A stretch of DNA of 64,000 nucleotides from Paenibacillus montaniterrae (GCF_018403185.1 NZ_BOSE01000009.1:124001-188000); one strand, 5' to 3'. Positions 16,131-25,895 are shown, counted from the stretch's first letter. Notes: generated by a model not told the origin, from the sequence alone. Numbers and translations: made by a program.

Positions 16131-16665
16131 GAAGATGTTTAAAAATCTGGACTTTGATGACGATGTTTCGCGTTGTAGCATATTCGACGTCGAATATGAC
16201 ACGCTACCGAAGGCTGCGGTGCTCACGTAGCTTGTGCCTACGCTGCGCTCCTCGCCTTCTAGTATCGTGCCATCTTCTTGGACCTGAATGCCCAGATTTT
16301 TAAACCTCGATTTGAAGGGGATGTTTAAAAATCCGGACTTTGATGACGATGTGTTTCGTTGTAGCGTAGTCGACGGCGAATCTTGATCGCTAGCGAAAAC
16401 TGCGGTACTCACGTAGCTTTTGCCTACGCTGCGCTCCTCGCTTTCTAGTATCGTGCCATCTTCTTGGTCTTGAAATCCTAATTTTTGAACCTCAATTTGA
16501 AGAGGTTGTTTAAAAATCTGGACTTTGATGACGATGTAGCTTCTCTGTAGCGTAGTCGACGGCGAATCTTGGACGCTAGCGAAAACTGCGATGTTCACGT
16601 AGTTTTCTGCCTACGCTGTTCTCCTTGTTTTCTACTAGCGTCCAAGCTTCTTGATCTTGCCCTAA
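16131..16665 (-). repeat. Repeat B array 3, three copies (reverse orientation)
   Basis: GACTTTGATGACGATG recurs at about 16150, 16336 and 16521, and the CTTCTTGG landmark at about 16274, 16458 and 16647. Copies are joined by GTTTAAAAATC-type sequences. The array begins five bases upstream of the -35 box of the merR promoter and runs into the repeat A pair on its right. Together with that pair it is a mirror image of the 1793-2754 block. Confidence 0.9.
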
Positions 16666-16674
16666 AAAAACTAC

Positions 16675-16910
16675 AGCGGAGGAGCAAAGCATCCGAAAAA
16701 CGGGAGTGTGTCGCCTTTAACATCGTAATGCTACCTTTAAAATTAAATAAGAGCATTGCGATTTAAAAAGCGACTTGAGGATGCATTGCTCCGGAGCGCT
16801 GAAAAACGGGAGTGTGTCGCCTTTAACATCGTTAATGCAACCATAAAAATTAAAATAAGCGCATTACGATTTAAAAAGCGACTTGAGGATGCATTGCTCC
16901 GGAGCGCTGA
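16675..16910. repeat. Repeat A, two tandem copies (inverted relative to 1793-2021)
   Basis: Two copies about 106 bases apart. GGAGCAAAGCATCC at 16681-16694 pairs with GGATGCATTGCTCC at 16779-16792 (one mismatch), enclosing GTCGCCTTTAACATCGTAAT and its partner ATTGCGATTTAAAAAGCGAC. The second copy ends at 16900 with the same GGATGCATTGCTCC. The block lies next to repeat B array 3, repeating in inverse order the A-then-B arrangement at 1793-2754. Confidence 0.85.
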
Positions 16911-16967
16911 TTATGTTCGTTATGTTGCCCTTTGTGCTTGGAATAAAGCGGCTTAACAAAAACTTTA

Positions 16968-16996
16968 TTGTCCTGCTGGGAGTCGTTACCTATAAT
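16968..16996 (+). promoter_or_regulatory. Promoter of the first ABC-2 exporter operon
   Basis: TTGTCC at 16968-16973, a 17-base spacer, TATAAT at 16991-16996. It lies about 60 bases after repeat A and 30 bases before the ATPase start. Confidence 0.7.
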
Positions 16997-17025
16997 GAGA
17001 TTAGATTTGGGAGAGGGTGGTAGGT

Positions 17026-17964
17026 TTGTTAAAGGTAGAGCAGCTTAGTAAGAGTTATGACGGAAAGAGCATCGTTGATCAATTGCACCTGCATATAAAA
17101 GCCGGGGAGGCTTATGGTTTGCTAGGTCCCAACGGAGCGGGCAAGTCGACGACGATAGGCATGATTAGTGGTCTTATTAAGCCGCAAAGTGGCAGTATTA
17201 TGATCGGTGAGGTCAATATGCTGCAAGCTCCCAAGCAAGCACAGCGTTATATTGGGATTGTGCCGCAAGAAATTGCGCTATATTTGAAAATGACTGCACG
17301 GGAAAATTTAATGTTTTGGGGAAGAATGTATGGCTTGAAAGGGCAGCAGCTGAAGCAACGTGTTGCGGAAGTGCTGCAAATTATTGGACTTGAGGATCGG
17401 GCGAATGACAAGGTGGGTGCTTATTCGGGCGGCATGAAGCGCCGCGTCAATATCGGCGCAGCGATCTTGCATGAGCCACAACTGCTGATTATGGATGAGC
17501 CTACTGTCGGTATTGATCCGCAGTCGCGAAACCATATTTTGCAAACTGTTAAGCAGCTTAATGAACAAGGCATGACCATTATTTATACTAGCCACTACAT
17601 GGAAGAGGTGGAGTATCTCTGCACGCGAATCGGCATTATTGATCACGGCAAGCTGCTTGCAGAAGGAAGCATTGAGCAGCTGCAGCAGCTGGTTGGCAAT
17701 GCAACGACGATACATATCCATTTGGAAGAGGCTGTGGAAGATGAACAGGACCTATTGGCCAAGCTTGTCACGCTTTGCGAGGGCAGAAGCTTTACGATTA
17801 AAGAGAGCGTCATTACGACGTTAAGCAATGAGCCACAGACAGTGCTTGTCCGCATCCTGCCGCTGCTGGAAGCCGAGCATATTACAATCAGCAAAATTGA
17901 TATACAGAAGCCGAACTTGGAAACGGTGTTCCTGCATTTGACAGGCCGTTCCCTTCGCGATTAG
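17026..17964 (+). CDS. ABC exporter ATP-binding protein, CcmA/DrrA type
   Basis: A 312-residue ATPase. Walker A is GPNGAGKST, the signature YSGGMKRRVNIGAAI, and Walker B LLIMDEPTVGID, the pattern of DrrA-like drug and lipid exporters. A C-terminal extension after about residue 220 ends in ETVFLHLTGRSLRD, typical of these proteins. The TTG at 17026 is preferred because AGGGTGG lies just before it; an in-frame GTG at 17017 sits inside that site. Two ABC-2 permeases follow within a few bases. The function is probably export of an antimicrobial or a lipid. Confidence 0.9.
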   Translation: MLKVEQLSKSYDGKSIVDQLHLHIKAGEAYGLLGPNGAGKSTTIGMISGLIKPQSGSIMIGEVNMLQAPKQAQRYIGIVPQEIALYLKMTARENLMFWGRMYGLKGQQLKQRVAEVLQIIGLEDRANDKVGAYSGGMKRRVNIGAAILHEPQLLIMDEPTVGIDPQSRNHILQTVKQLNEQGMTIIYTSHYMEEVEYLCTRIGIIDHGKLLAEGSIEQLQQLVGNATTIHIHLEEAVEDEQDLLAKLVTLCEGRSFTIKESVITTLSNEPQTVLVRILPLLEAEHITISKIDIQKPNLETVFLHLTGRSLRD

Positions 17965-17974
17965 GAGGGAAACG

Positions 17975-19315
17975 ATGCGAAGCATATGGATATTTTTCAA
18001 GGATTTAATTCTACTGCTGCGGGATAAGCAGGCGTTGCTGACGATGATCGCCATGCCATTGATTCTAATTGGCATACTCGGCATGGCATTCAGCAATTTG
18101 TTCTCCGAAAGTGACACTACGAGCGATGTTAAAGTGGCAAGCTTCGAGCTTGCTGTTGTTGATCTTGACCAGTCGACGTATAGTACGAGGATTACAAATG
18201 AGCTGCTTGACCAATACTTGAATGATTATATAGATTTGCAATTGATGTCGCTTGCCGAGATGGAGCTTGCATTAGCTCAAGCAACTGTCGAGCAGGCGCT
18301 TATTATTCCTGCCGGCTTTGAAGCTTCAATCAATAGCGGTGAGCAGGCTGCTGTCACCTTGATAACTGCGGGAACCTCAACGTATCCTGAGCTCATTTTA
18401 AATAGTGCGCTGCTGCAGTACAGCATGACGAACGCTGGCATTGAAGCTTCCATCGCATTGCTTACAGAGCATTATGCGCAGCAGCCGCCAGAAGCGGGAA
18501 TGATGACACCTGAGCAGCCAGCATCAGATGCAGGAGCGAGAGCGCCAGGAGGGCAGTCAGCACCTAGTCTGCCAGCAGCAGATGCAGGAACGAGAGCGCC
18601 AGGAGGGCAGCCACCATCTGATCTGCCAGCAGCATCTGAGCTGCAACAGCAAGCGGAGCAGACCGTGCCATTGCATATTGAAAATGTGAGAGGAAGCTCT
18701 GAGACGGTTAGCTCCTTTCAATATTACGCGGTTGCAATGGCCGTCATGTTTCTGCTAATGACCGTTGTCATCTTGATCGGCTCCATGATTGAGGAGAAAA
18801 ATGAGCCCGTATATGACCGTCAGCTTACGACGATGCTGCAGCCATGGCAGTACATGCTCGGCAAATTTATCGGGCTGTTTCTCATCAGCAATTTGCAGCT
18901 GCTCGTTATTGTAGCTGGCACAGCTTTACTATTTGGTGTAAACTGGGGAAATTCCACACTTGGCCTGATGCTTACGATGCTGAGCTTTACGATGAGCACA
19001 TCAGGGCTGGGTGTATTTGTCGGCTCCTTTATTCAGAAGGAATCGGTATTTACGAATGTAGGTATGATCGGTACGCAAATACTTGCTGCGATAGGAGGCA
19101 GCTTTGTGCCTATCTATCTGTTTCCTGAATGGATGCATGTAGCAGCGAAGGTTGTCCCTAATGCGCTTGCACTCCAAATGTTTCTGGAGCTTATGTCTGG
19201 CGGAGCAGCTGCGGATATTTGGCAGGAAGCAGCGATTGCCACTGCTGTTGGAATCGTGCTCATGCTGCTGGCATGGCTGCGCTTGATGAAGCAGGGAGGT
19301 GAGCGCCGTGTATAG
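17975..19315 (+). CDS. ABC-2 type permease with repeat-bearing outer loop
   Basis: A 446-residue membrane protein of the ABC-2 exporter type: one helix near residues 18-40, a large outside domain to about 245, then five helices near the C-terminus. The outside domain contains a Pro/Ala/Gly-rich stretch made by an in-frame 54-base tandem duplication (starting at 18527 and 18581), encoding two copies of an 18-residue unit around DAGxRAPGGQ. It starts 10 bases after the ATPase and is followed by an overlapping second permease, so the pump is likely a heterodimer of permeases with one ATPase. Confidence 0.87.
   Translation: MRSIWIFFKDLILLLRDKQALLTMIAMPLILIGILGMAFSNLFSESDTTSDVKVASFELAVVDLDQSTYSTRITNELLDQYLNDYIDLQLMSLAEMELALAQATVEQALIIPAGFEASINSGEQAAVTLITAGTSTYPELILNSALLQYSMTNAGIEASIALLTEHYAQQPPEAGMMTPEQPASDAGARAPGGQSAPSLPAADAGTRAPGGQPPSDLPAASELQQQAEQTVPLHIENVRGSSETVSSFQYYAVAMAVMFLLMTVVILIGSMIEEKNEPVYDRQLTTMLQPWQYMLGKFIGLFLISNLQLLVIVAGTALLFGVNWGNSTLGLMLTMLSFTMSTSGLGVFVGSFIQKESVFTNVGMIGTQILAAIGGSFVPIYLFPEWMHVAAKVVPNALALQMFLELMSGGAAADIWQEAAIATAVGIVLMLLAWLRLMKQGGERRV
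18527..18634 (+). repeat. In-frame 54-bp tandem duplication
   Basis: GATGCAGGAGCGAGAGCGCC at 18527 is repeated with one change at 18581. The two units encode similar 18-residue Pro/Gly-rich segments in the outer loop of the permease. Confidence 0.85.
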
Positions 19316-20450
19316 TGTGTTGCATATTATTTTGTTTCGTTTAAGGCAAATGCTGAAGGAGCCATCTAATATCATTTTGCTGTTTGTCATGCCGATTGTA
19401 TTCAGCCTCATTTTCGGCAGCTTTGCCCTTGATGGCGGCGGTGAACCTCCAAAAGCAGTAATCGTTGCAGAAAATTGCGAGCTGTGCGGGGAACTGAGCG
19501 GCCTGATCGCAAAAAATCCTTCTTTTACGTGGGAGTATCAATCGGAGGAGGAAGCTCGCACGCTTGTTGCTGAACGCAAGGTTGTAGCGGCAATCGTTGT
19601 AGAGCCGCAGCCTTATGAGCGGATTCAGGCTGGAGAAGCGCCTTATCGAGTCATTATGAATGAGCCGACAGAGGATTATATCGTGCTGTCCCAGTTTGTA
19701 AGAGGGATTATCAATATGGTTCTTATGCAGCATGAAGTCGTTCGCGACACTGGAGAAGCCGGACTTGTGCAGGTGCCGCACAGTATTAACGCTACACCGC
19801 TGATTGAGCTTCAGCAGCAAAGCTACCAGGCTTATTTGCTGAAAGGAGAAGATCAGGCGCGCAAAGCATCGCAATCGACAAGAGCGATTGGCTTCACGAT
19901 TATGTTCCTGATGTTCACGCTAAGTGGAACCGCAGCGGTCATCTACAACGAGCGCAAGGATTTCACATGGCAGCGGCTGCGCACCACTGCAGCTACCTTT
20001 TCACAAATTATTTGGGGCTATATCGGCTCGTTCTGGGTGCTCGGCTGGCTGCAATTTGCGGTGATGCTGTTGTTTATTTATATTGTCTATGGCTCGACAT
20101 GGGGGCTGTATCTCGTGCCATTCGTCTCATTGATGATATTTATGGTTGTTGCCTTCAGCATGATGCTGGTTACGCTAATTAAGTCGAAAAAGCAAGCAGA
20201 AGCGCTAAGTTCGATTATTGTCGTTAGCACCTGTATGCTGGGCGGCGTATATTGGCCATTGGATATAGTACCGGATATGATGCAAAAAATAGCTCTTGTC
20301 ATTCCGCAATATTGGATGATGCAAGGGATGAGCGACGTTGCGCTCAACATTACTGACTGGTCAATCATGTGGAAACCTTGGTTAATACTGTCAATATATA
20401 GTATACTATGTCTAACGGTCGCGATTCGTAAACTTTCAAAGGAGCAGTAA
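19308..20450 (+). CDS. ABC-2 type permease, second subunit
   Basis: A 380-residue membrane protein with the same plan as the preceding gene: an N-terminal helix (IILLFVMPIVFSLIFGSFAL), an outside domain, and five C-terminal helices with the ABC-2 segment YWPLDIVPDMMQ near 320. The GTG at 19308 has GGAGGTG six bases upstream and is preferred to a GTG at 19299 inside that site. It overlaps the preceding permease by eight bases. Its stop is followed after four bases by a response regulator gene, so exporter and two-component system appear to share a transcript. Confidence 0.87.
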   Translation: MYSVLHIILFRLRQMLKEPSNIILLFVMPIVFSLIFGSFALDGGGEPPKAVIVAENCELCGELSGLIAKNPSFTWEYQSEEEARTLVAERKVVAAIVVEPQPYERIQAGEAPYRVIMNEPTEDYIVLSQFVRGIINMVLMQHEVVRDTGEAGLVQVPHSINATPLIELQQQSYQAYLLKGEDQARKASQSTRAIGFTIMFLMFTLSGTAAVIYNERKDFTWQRLRTTAATFSQIIWGYIGSFWVLGWLQFAVMLLFIYIVYGSTWGLYLVPFVSLMIFMVVAFSMMLVTLIKSKKQAEALSSIIVVSTCMLGGVYWPLDIVPDMMQKIALVIPQYWMMQGMSDVALNITDWSIMWKPWLILSIYSILCLTVAIRKLSKEQ

Positions 20451-20454
20451 TAGG

Positions 20455-21138
20455 ATGAAGGTACTCATTGTCGAGGATGATCGAACGATTGCAGCAGGCT
20501 TGGAGTATTCATTGCAGCAGGAGCAATATGAGGTTGTCATCTCTCATACAGTGAAAGAGGCAGAGGCGATCATTAAGGAACGCCATGAGCAATTCAGCAT
20601 ATATATTTTTGATCTTAATTTGCCTGATGGCTCTGGTTATCAATTGTGCAGGCTGGTCAAGTCGTTGCATGAAGCGCCCGTTATTTTTCTATCTGCAATA
20701 GATGAAGAGGTAAACATTGTGATGGGGCTTGATATGGGAGCCGATGATTATATAACAAAGCCTTTCCGCGTTAGAGAGCTGTTGTCGCGGATGAAATCGG
20801 TGCTGCGCCGTTATCAGCTGGCAGCGCCTAATAAATCAATTATTTCAATCGGTGATGTGCAAATTCATACGATCGAGGCCAAGGTATTCAAGGGGCGGCA
20901 GGAGGTCGCCTTGACTGCACTTGAATATCGCTTGCTGCTTATTTTCGCCAATCATCCCGGTCAAGTGCTGTCACGCAATCAACTGCTGGAGCGGATTTGG
21001 GATGTGGCTGGCGACTTTGTCAACGACAATACATTAACCGTATATATTAAACGTTTGCGTGAAAAGCTTGAGGATGACCCTGCCCAGCCAGAGCTTATTG
21101 TAACGGTGAGAGGCTTAGGCTACAGGATGGGGGAATAG
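20455..21138 (+). CDS. OmpR/PhoB-type response regulator
   Basis: A 227-residue regulator with a receiver domain (acidic pair ED at 7-9, phosphate-accepting Asp53 in IFDLNLP, Lys in ITKPF) and a C-terminal winged helix ending RGLGYRMGE. AAAGGAG precedes the start. The histidine kinase follows two bases after the stop. Position between two ABC transporters suggests it controls one or both, as BceR-type regulators do. Confidence 0.92.
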   Translation: MKVLIVEDDRTIAAGLEYSLQQEQYEVVISHTVKEAEAIIKERHEQFSIYIFDLNLPDGSGYQLCRLVKSLHEAPVIFLSAIDEEVNIVMGLDMGADDYITKPFRVRELLSRMKSVLRRYQLAAPNKSIISIGDVQIHTIEAKVFKGRQEVALTALEYRLLLIFANHPGQVLSRNQLLERIWDVAGDFVNDNTLTVYIKRLREKLEDDPAQPELIVTVRGLGYRMGE

Positions 21139-21140
21139 AC

Positions 21141-22139
21141 ATGCTGCGCAATAATGAATTTCGTTTATATTTGGCTTTGCAGCTGCTTATTATGGCAGCA
21201 GCACTTGGTGCGGCACTGCTATGGCTTGGCTGGGAGGCATTTTGGCTTGTACTCGCTGCAATTGTGCTTACCTGCATAAATTTTTACGGCTTTACCAGCT
21301 GGAGATATCGCGAGCTGATGCGCTTATCGCAGTATTTAAGGAAAATTGCCGCAGGCGGCTATGCCTTGGATATACGCGACAATCGCGAAGGCGAGCTGAG
21401 CATATTAAAAAATGAAATATTTAAAGTAACGATGCGGCTCTCGGAGCAAAGCGAGTATTTGCTGCGCGACAAGGAGCGGATGAGCGAGGCATTGTCCGAC
21501 ATTTCTCATCAGCTGAAAACGCCGCTGACGTCAATGGGGGTCATGCTGGATTTATTAAAGCAGCGGGATCTTCCGCCAGAGAAGCAAGGGCAATTTCTCG
21601 CTCATTTGCAGCAACAGCTCGAGCGAATGGAATGGCTTATAACGGCGCTGCTGAAAATTTCGAAGCTGGAAGCGGGAACGGTACTGTTTCAGCCGGAGCC
21701 TGTCAGAATGCGGGATATCGTTCAGCAGGCGCTGCAGCCGCTGGAAATTCCAATCGAGCTAAAGGAACTGAGCGTCCAGCTTGCAGGGGACGAGCAGCTG
21801 TATCTGAATGTCGATAAAAAGTGGACGGTAGAGGCCATTCTCAATATCGTGAAAAATGCCGTCGAGCATACGCCTGCAGGCGGGCAAATTAAGCTGACGA
21901 TGTCGCAAAACTCTTTATACAAAGAGCTGACGATTGCAGACAGCGGGCCAGGCATTGCCAAAGAGGATTTGCCGCATCTGTTCAAGCGTTTTTACCGCGG
22001 CAGTCATGCCAGTGAGGCGAGCGTTGGCATAGGGCTGGCGATGTCATACAGCATTATGCAGGCGCAAAACGGAAAAATTGAAGTCAGCAACGGCATCGCT
22101 GGCGGAGCGCTTTTTTCGCTGAAATGGTATGCCAAGTGA
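21141..22139 (+). CDS. Sensor histidine kinase, intramembrane-sensing type
   Basis: A 332-residue kinase with only two helices (about residues 10-50) separated by a very short outer loop, so it has almost no external sensing domain. The H box is SDISHQLKTPLTSM with His123, and the N, G1 and G2 boxes follow (IVKNAVEHTP, DSGPGIA, VGIGLAMS). Kinases of this shape, such as BceS, read the state of a partner ABC transporter instead of binding a ligand. The FtsX-type ABC transporter just downstream is the obvious partner. Confidence 0.9.
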   Translation: MLRNNEFRLYLALQLLIMAAALGAALLWLGWEAFWLVLAAIVLTCINFYGFTSWRYRELMRLSQYLRKIAAGGYALDIRDNREGELSILKNEIFKVTMRLSEQSEYLLRDKERMSEALSDISHQLKTPLTSMGVMLDLLKQRDLPPEKQGQFLAHLQQQLERMEWLITALLKISKLEAGTVLFQPEPVRMRDIVQQALQPLEIPIELKELSVQLAGDEQLYLNVDKKWTVEAILNIVKNAVEHTPAGGQIKLTMSQNSLYKELTIADSGPGIAKEDLPHLFKRFYRGSHASEASVGIGLAMSYSIMQAQNGKIEVSNGIAGGALFSLKWYAK

Positions 22140-22220
22140 CGATTTAGTCACTTTACAGTCACGTGGACGTCATATGCCATCGATATACTACCTTTAGAAC
22201 ATATACATGGAGGAATTTTG

Positions 22221-22904
22221 ATGGATATATTGAAGGTGGAAAACCTGTCCAAAGTTTATGGAAAAGGTGAAAATCAAGTTCACGCGCTGAAGGATATTTC
22301 ATTTACAGTGAAAAAAGGCGAATTTGTCGCAATTATCGGGCCGTCTGGCTCTGGCAAGTCTACCTTGCTGCATTTGCTGGGAGGTGTAGATAAGCCAAGC
22401 ACCGGCAAGGTTTATGTTGACCAAACTGATATGTATGCGCTAGGGGAAACCCAGCTTGCGGTATTCCGCCGTCGCCAAATCGGTTTGATCTATCAGTTTT
22501 ACAACTTGATTCCTGTCTTGACAGTTGAGGAAAACATAACGCTGCCGCTGCTGCTAGATGGCCATAAGGTTAATAAGGAGGAATTTCGCACGCTTGTCGA
22601 GACATTGAATTTGGAGCATCGACTGAAGCATTTGCCGAACCAGCTTTCAGGCGGGCAGCAGCAGCGTGTCTCGATCGGACGTGCGCTTATTAATCATCCT
22701 GCAATTATTTTGGCCGATGAGCCGACAGGCAATCTGGACAGTCAAAACAGCAAGGAAATTATGGACATGCTCGTCATGTTCAACAAGCGCTTCAACCAAA
22801 CGCTAATTGTCATTACTCATGATGAGCGGATTGCGCTGCAGGCCGACCGGATTATTACGATCGAGGACGGCAGGCTTGAAAAGGTTGAGGTGATCAGACC
22901 GTGA
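22221..22904 (+). CDS. ABC transporter ATP-binding protein, MacB/BceA type
   Basis: A 227-residue ATPase of the LolD/MacB/BceA group: Walker A GPSGSGKST, signature LSGGQQQRVSIGRAL, Walker B ILADEPTGNLDS. The ATG at 22221 is used because GGAGG precedes it; a TTG at 22218 is in frame but badly spaced. Its stop overlaps the GTG start of the permease (GTGA). Together with the kinase and regulator upstream it makes a Bce-like detoxification and signalling module against membrane-active peptides, by analogy. Confidence 0.92.
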   Translation: MDILKVENLSKVYGKGENQVHALKDISFTVKKGEFVAIIGPSGSGKSTLLHLLGGVDKPSTGKVYVDQTDMYALGETQLAVFRRRQIGLIYQFYNLIPVLTVEENITLPLLLDGHKVNKEEFRTLVETLNLEHRLKHLPNQLSGGQQQRVSIGRALINHPAIILADEPTGNLDSQNSKEIMDMLVMFNKRFNQTLIVITHDERIALQADRIITIEDGRLEKVEVIRP

Positions 22905-25546
22905 ATATTGTCAACAAGCTAACGCTGCGTCACATGCTGCTGAACAAGCGTCGTACGATGGTTACAATAGCGGGCGTTATTATTTCGGTGGCGATGATTA
23001 CGTCTGTTGCGATTTTAGGAGTCTCCTTTCTCGATTTGTTCAAGCGGGAATCGATTGCCAGTATCGGCAATTGGCATATGAAATTTTATAACACACCAGC
23101 ATCCAAGCTGGATGTGCTGAAAGAAAGCAAATATGCTGATGAATTGTTACTGGAGCACGAAGCAGGTTACGCCTTGCTGACTGAGCAAGGTGTAACTGAA
23201 GGTAGCAGCACTAAGAAATTTATTCATGTAAGGGAATATAATACTGCGGCCTTCGACAAGCTGCCGCTTAAGCTGCTCGATGGAAGGCTGCCGACCAATG
23301 AGCATGAAATCGTTGTGCCCGAGCACTATGTGAAGCGCTACAGCCAGGATGGGCTCGTTATAGGCAGCACCATGACGATGACGCTGGGACAGCGTGTCCA
23401 GGTCAATGAGGAAGGCGAGCAAATATTTCTGGATCAGGGAATTGGGCTGATGGTGGAAGAGGATAAGCTGCTTGAGCAATTCGTGCCTAAAGGGCAAGCC
23501 AGCTATACAATTGTCGGCATCATTGAGCGTTTGGACTGGGAATATGTCAGCTCTCCGGGCTATAGCTTCTTAACCTATTTGAATGAGGCCAATTTAACCG
23601 ACGATCAGTTGGTCACTGCCAGCTTATATTCTGCCAAGCCGGATAAAGGGATTTTTCAAGAATCTGAGAGACTGGCTAAAGAATTAGATTCGAAGCCTTA
23701 TACTACGAACGGCGATTTGCTCCGCTACCAGTTTGTAAGCATGAATGGCGGATTTATAATCACAATGTATTCCTTGATGGCGATTGTAATGGGTGTTATT
23801 ATAATCGGCTCAGTTTCGCTTATTTATAATGCATTTGGCATTTCAGTTGCGGACCGCTCGCGTTATCTTGGAATGCTGGCGAGTGTAGGTGCGACACGTC
23901 GCCAAAAGCGAAATTCGGTTTTGTTCGAAGGATTAGTGATTAGCATTATAAGCATTCCGCTCGGCATATTGGCTGCCTTGGCTGGACTGGGCATTACGTT
24001 TGCCGCGATCAATTCCACAATAAAGGACGTGCTAAGCGTTTCGGTAGGGCTTGAGCTGAAGATGAATCTTGGGGCAGCGCTGCTGGCAGTAGCCGTAAGC
24101 TTAATCACGATTTTCCTGTCTACATGGTGGCCAGCCAAACGGGCATCAAAGGTTTCAGCGATTGATGCGATTCGCCAATCGCAGGATGTGAAGCTGACGC
24201 GCAAGCAGCTTAAGACATCCAGGCTTATTCGCAAGCTGTTTGGCATGGAAGCGGATATTGCGATGAAAAATATTAAGCGCAATAAGCGCAGATATCAGAT
24301 TACTGTGTTTTCCCTTGTTGTAAGTATTATGCTGTTTTTAACCGTTTCTTATTTGACAACTGCACTGAAAACGACGGTGTTCAGCACAAGTGAAGGGATC
24401 AACTATGATCTGAAGGTTTCTTACTATGATGCGGAAGAACCTAATGTTGACATGATTGCTTCATTAGAAGGCGTGAAGGAATACAATCAAATGGACATTA
24501 TGTATACCAATGTTCAACTGCCAGTCGAGCTGCTGCCGGAGCAGGTGTTGAAGGCAAAGTTTGGGGAGGATCCGCATAATGAGACGGTTGGCATGCCTGT
24601 ATTCTTCTATCAGCTGGAGGATGACAAGCTGCTGGAATTGGCGGATAAGGCAGGAATTAATGCGGATAGACTGCTGGATGCGGATCGACCGCAAGCGATC
24701 GTTTATAACATAAGCAAGTTTTACAATCCAGTAGATAAGCGTTTTGTGTATGAAGCAGCATTGTTAAAAACAAGCGATATAGAGCTGCAATTGCGAGCGT
24801 TGGAGTATATACAAGAGACGAATGAGGCAGGCGAAGAAAGCGTTAAAGAGCAAAAGATAGACATGGGGAGCATTGAACTGGTTGGCAGTACGAAGTCTGC
24901 ACCGATTGGCATGGTTCATGGCGGTAAAAGCGGTCCTGAGGGAGTAGCACTAATCGTTAGCGAGTCAGCAATGTCCAAGCTTAAGCAGCACGACAACATG
25001 AATAAATACGAGAGTGGCGTTTATTTGACCAGTGATGATCCTAACAAGCTGGAGGAAGATCTTCGCGAAATCGAACAATTAGAAAGTTTTTATATTAGCA
25101 ACAAGCACAAAAGTAAGCAAGTTGATGACGCGACGCTCTTTATTGTTTCGGTCTTCTCCTACGGGTTTATTTCACTGATTACGCTGATTTCAATCGCCAA
25201 CATTCTTAACACAATTTCGACCAGCATAGCCTTGCGCAAGCGTGAGTTTGCCATGCTGCGTTCAATCGGCATGACCGAAAAAGGCTTTTATCGGATGATT
25301 AACTATGAGAGCCTGCTGTATGGCTTGAAGGCATTACTGTATGGATTGCCGCTCAGCTTTGGGATTATGCTGCTGATATATAATTCCGTGCAAAACACAA
25401 CAACATATCGATTCGAGGTGCCGTGGTTTAGCATCGTAATTATGATAGTCGCTTTATTTATGATCGTGGGGCTGTCGATGATCTATTCCGGCTCCAAGGT
25501 AAAAAAAGGCAGCATCGTTGAAGCAATTAAGCAAGATAACTTGTAG
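22901..25546 (+). CDS. FtsX-type ABC permease, large
   Basis: An 881-residue permease. One helix lies near residues 20-40; a first outside domain of about 220 residues follows; FtsX-type helix groups appear near 285-420; another helix near 470 precedes a second outside domain of about 250 residues, and three helices end the protein. The intracellular element SVADRSRYLGMLASVGATRRQ and its second copy ALRKREFAMLRSIGMTEKG show the internal duplication typical of this family. The size exceeds the usual BceB (about 650) because both halves carry outside domains. Partner of the ATPase it overlaps. Confidence 0.9.
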   Translation: MNIVNKLTLRHMLLNKRRTMVTIAGVIISVAMITSVAILGVSFLDLFKRESIASIGNWHMKFYNTPASKLDVLKESKYADELLLEHEAGYALLTEQGVTEGSSTKKFIHVREYNTAAFDKLPLKLLDGRLPTNEHEIVVPEHYVKRYSQDGLVIGSTMTMTLGQRVQVNEEGEQIFLDQGIGLMVEEDKLLEQFVPKGQASYTIVGIIERLDWEYVSSPGYSFLTYLNEANLTDDQLVTASLYSAKPDKGIFQESERLAKELDSKPYTTNGDLLRYQFVSMNGGFIITMYSLMAIVMGVIIIGSVSLIYNAFGISVADRSRYLGMLASVGATRRQKRNSVLFEGLVISIISIPLGILAALAGLGITFAAINSTIKDVLSVSVGLELKMNLGAALLAVAVSLITIFLSTWWPAKRASKVSAIDAIRQSQDVKLTRKQLKTSRLIRKLFGMEADIAMKNIKRNKRRYQITVFSLVVSIMLFLTVSYLTTALKTTVFSTSEGINYDLKVSYYDAEEPNVDMIASLEGVKEYNQMDIMYTNVQLPVELLPEQVLKAKFGEDPHNETVGMPVFFYQLEDDKLLELADKAGINADRLLDADRPQAIVYNISKFYNPVDKRFVYEAALLKTSDIELQLRALEYIQETNEAGEESVKEQKIDMGSIELVGSTKSAPIGMVHGGKSGPEGVALIVSESAMSKLKQHDNMNKYESGVYLTSDDPNKLEEDLREIEQLESFYISNKHKSKQVDDATLFIVSVFSYGFISLITLISIANILNTISTSIALRKREFAMLRSIGMTEKGFYRMINYESLLYGLKALLYGLPLSFGIMLLIYNSVQNTTTYRFEVPWFSIVIMIVALFMIVGLSMIYSGSKVKKGSIVEAIKQDNL

Positions 25547-25583
25547 CTTGGACGCTGTAGCAGTAGGAAGGGGGAGATTGCAG

Positions 25584-25802
25584 ATGGCAAGTACAAGGTG
25601 CAAGGAACAGCTTGCACAATATGAGCTGATCATTTACCAAATGGCGATGCTGCTGCATCACCACGAACTATTGGCGACTGAGATTACAAAGCAGGTGCTC
25701 TGCCAGCTATGGCGTGATCATGAGTTTTTTGATCTGGAGCCCATCAAGCAAAGAAATCGCTTAATGTGGCTGGTCAGTAAGCAAAGCGTCAAACTTGCAT
25801 AG
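25584..25802 (+). CDS. Small hypothetical protein (72 aa)
   Basis: A 72-residue protein that I do not recognise. It begins MASTRCKEQLAQYELIIYQM and is probably mostly helical, with no membrane segment and no signal peptide. A very good ribosome binding site (GGGGGAGAT) lies before the ATG at 25584, and a strong terminator follows the stop, which supports real expression. It starts 37 bases after the large permease, so it is the last gene of that operon. A regulatory or accessory role for the transporter is possible but not shown. Confidence 0.6.
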   Translation: MASTRCKEQLAQYELIIYQMAMLLHHHELLATEITKQVLCQLWRDHEFFDLEPIKQRNRLMWLVSKQSVKLA

Positions 25803-25836
25803 CCAAGCTTGAATGAATTAGCCATTATACCAAAAC

Positions 25837-25895
25837 AAACGGGTGCAGGTGAAAGCTTGGAGCAGAGACTCCAAGTTAACCTGAACCCGTTTTTA
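25837..25895 (+). terminator. Strong intrinsic terminator
   Basis: AAACGGGT and CAGGT outer arms with CTTGGAG/CTCCAAG inside, closing as ACCTGAACCCGTTTTT. It ends the 17-25.8 kb exporter operon. Confidence 0.85.
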
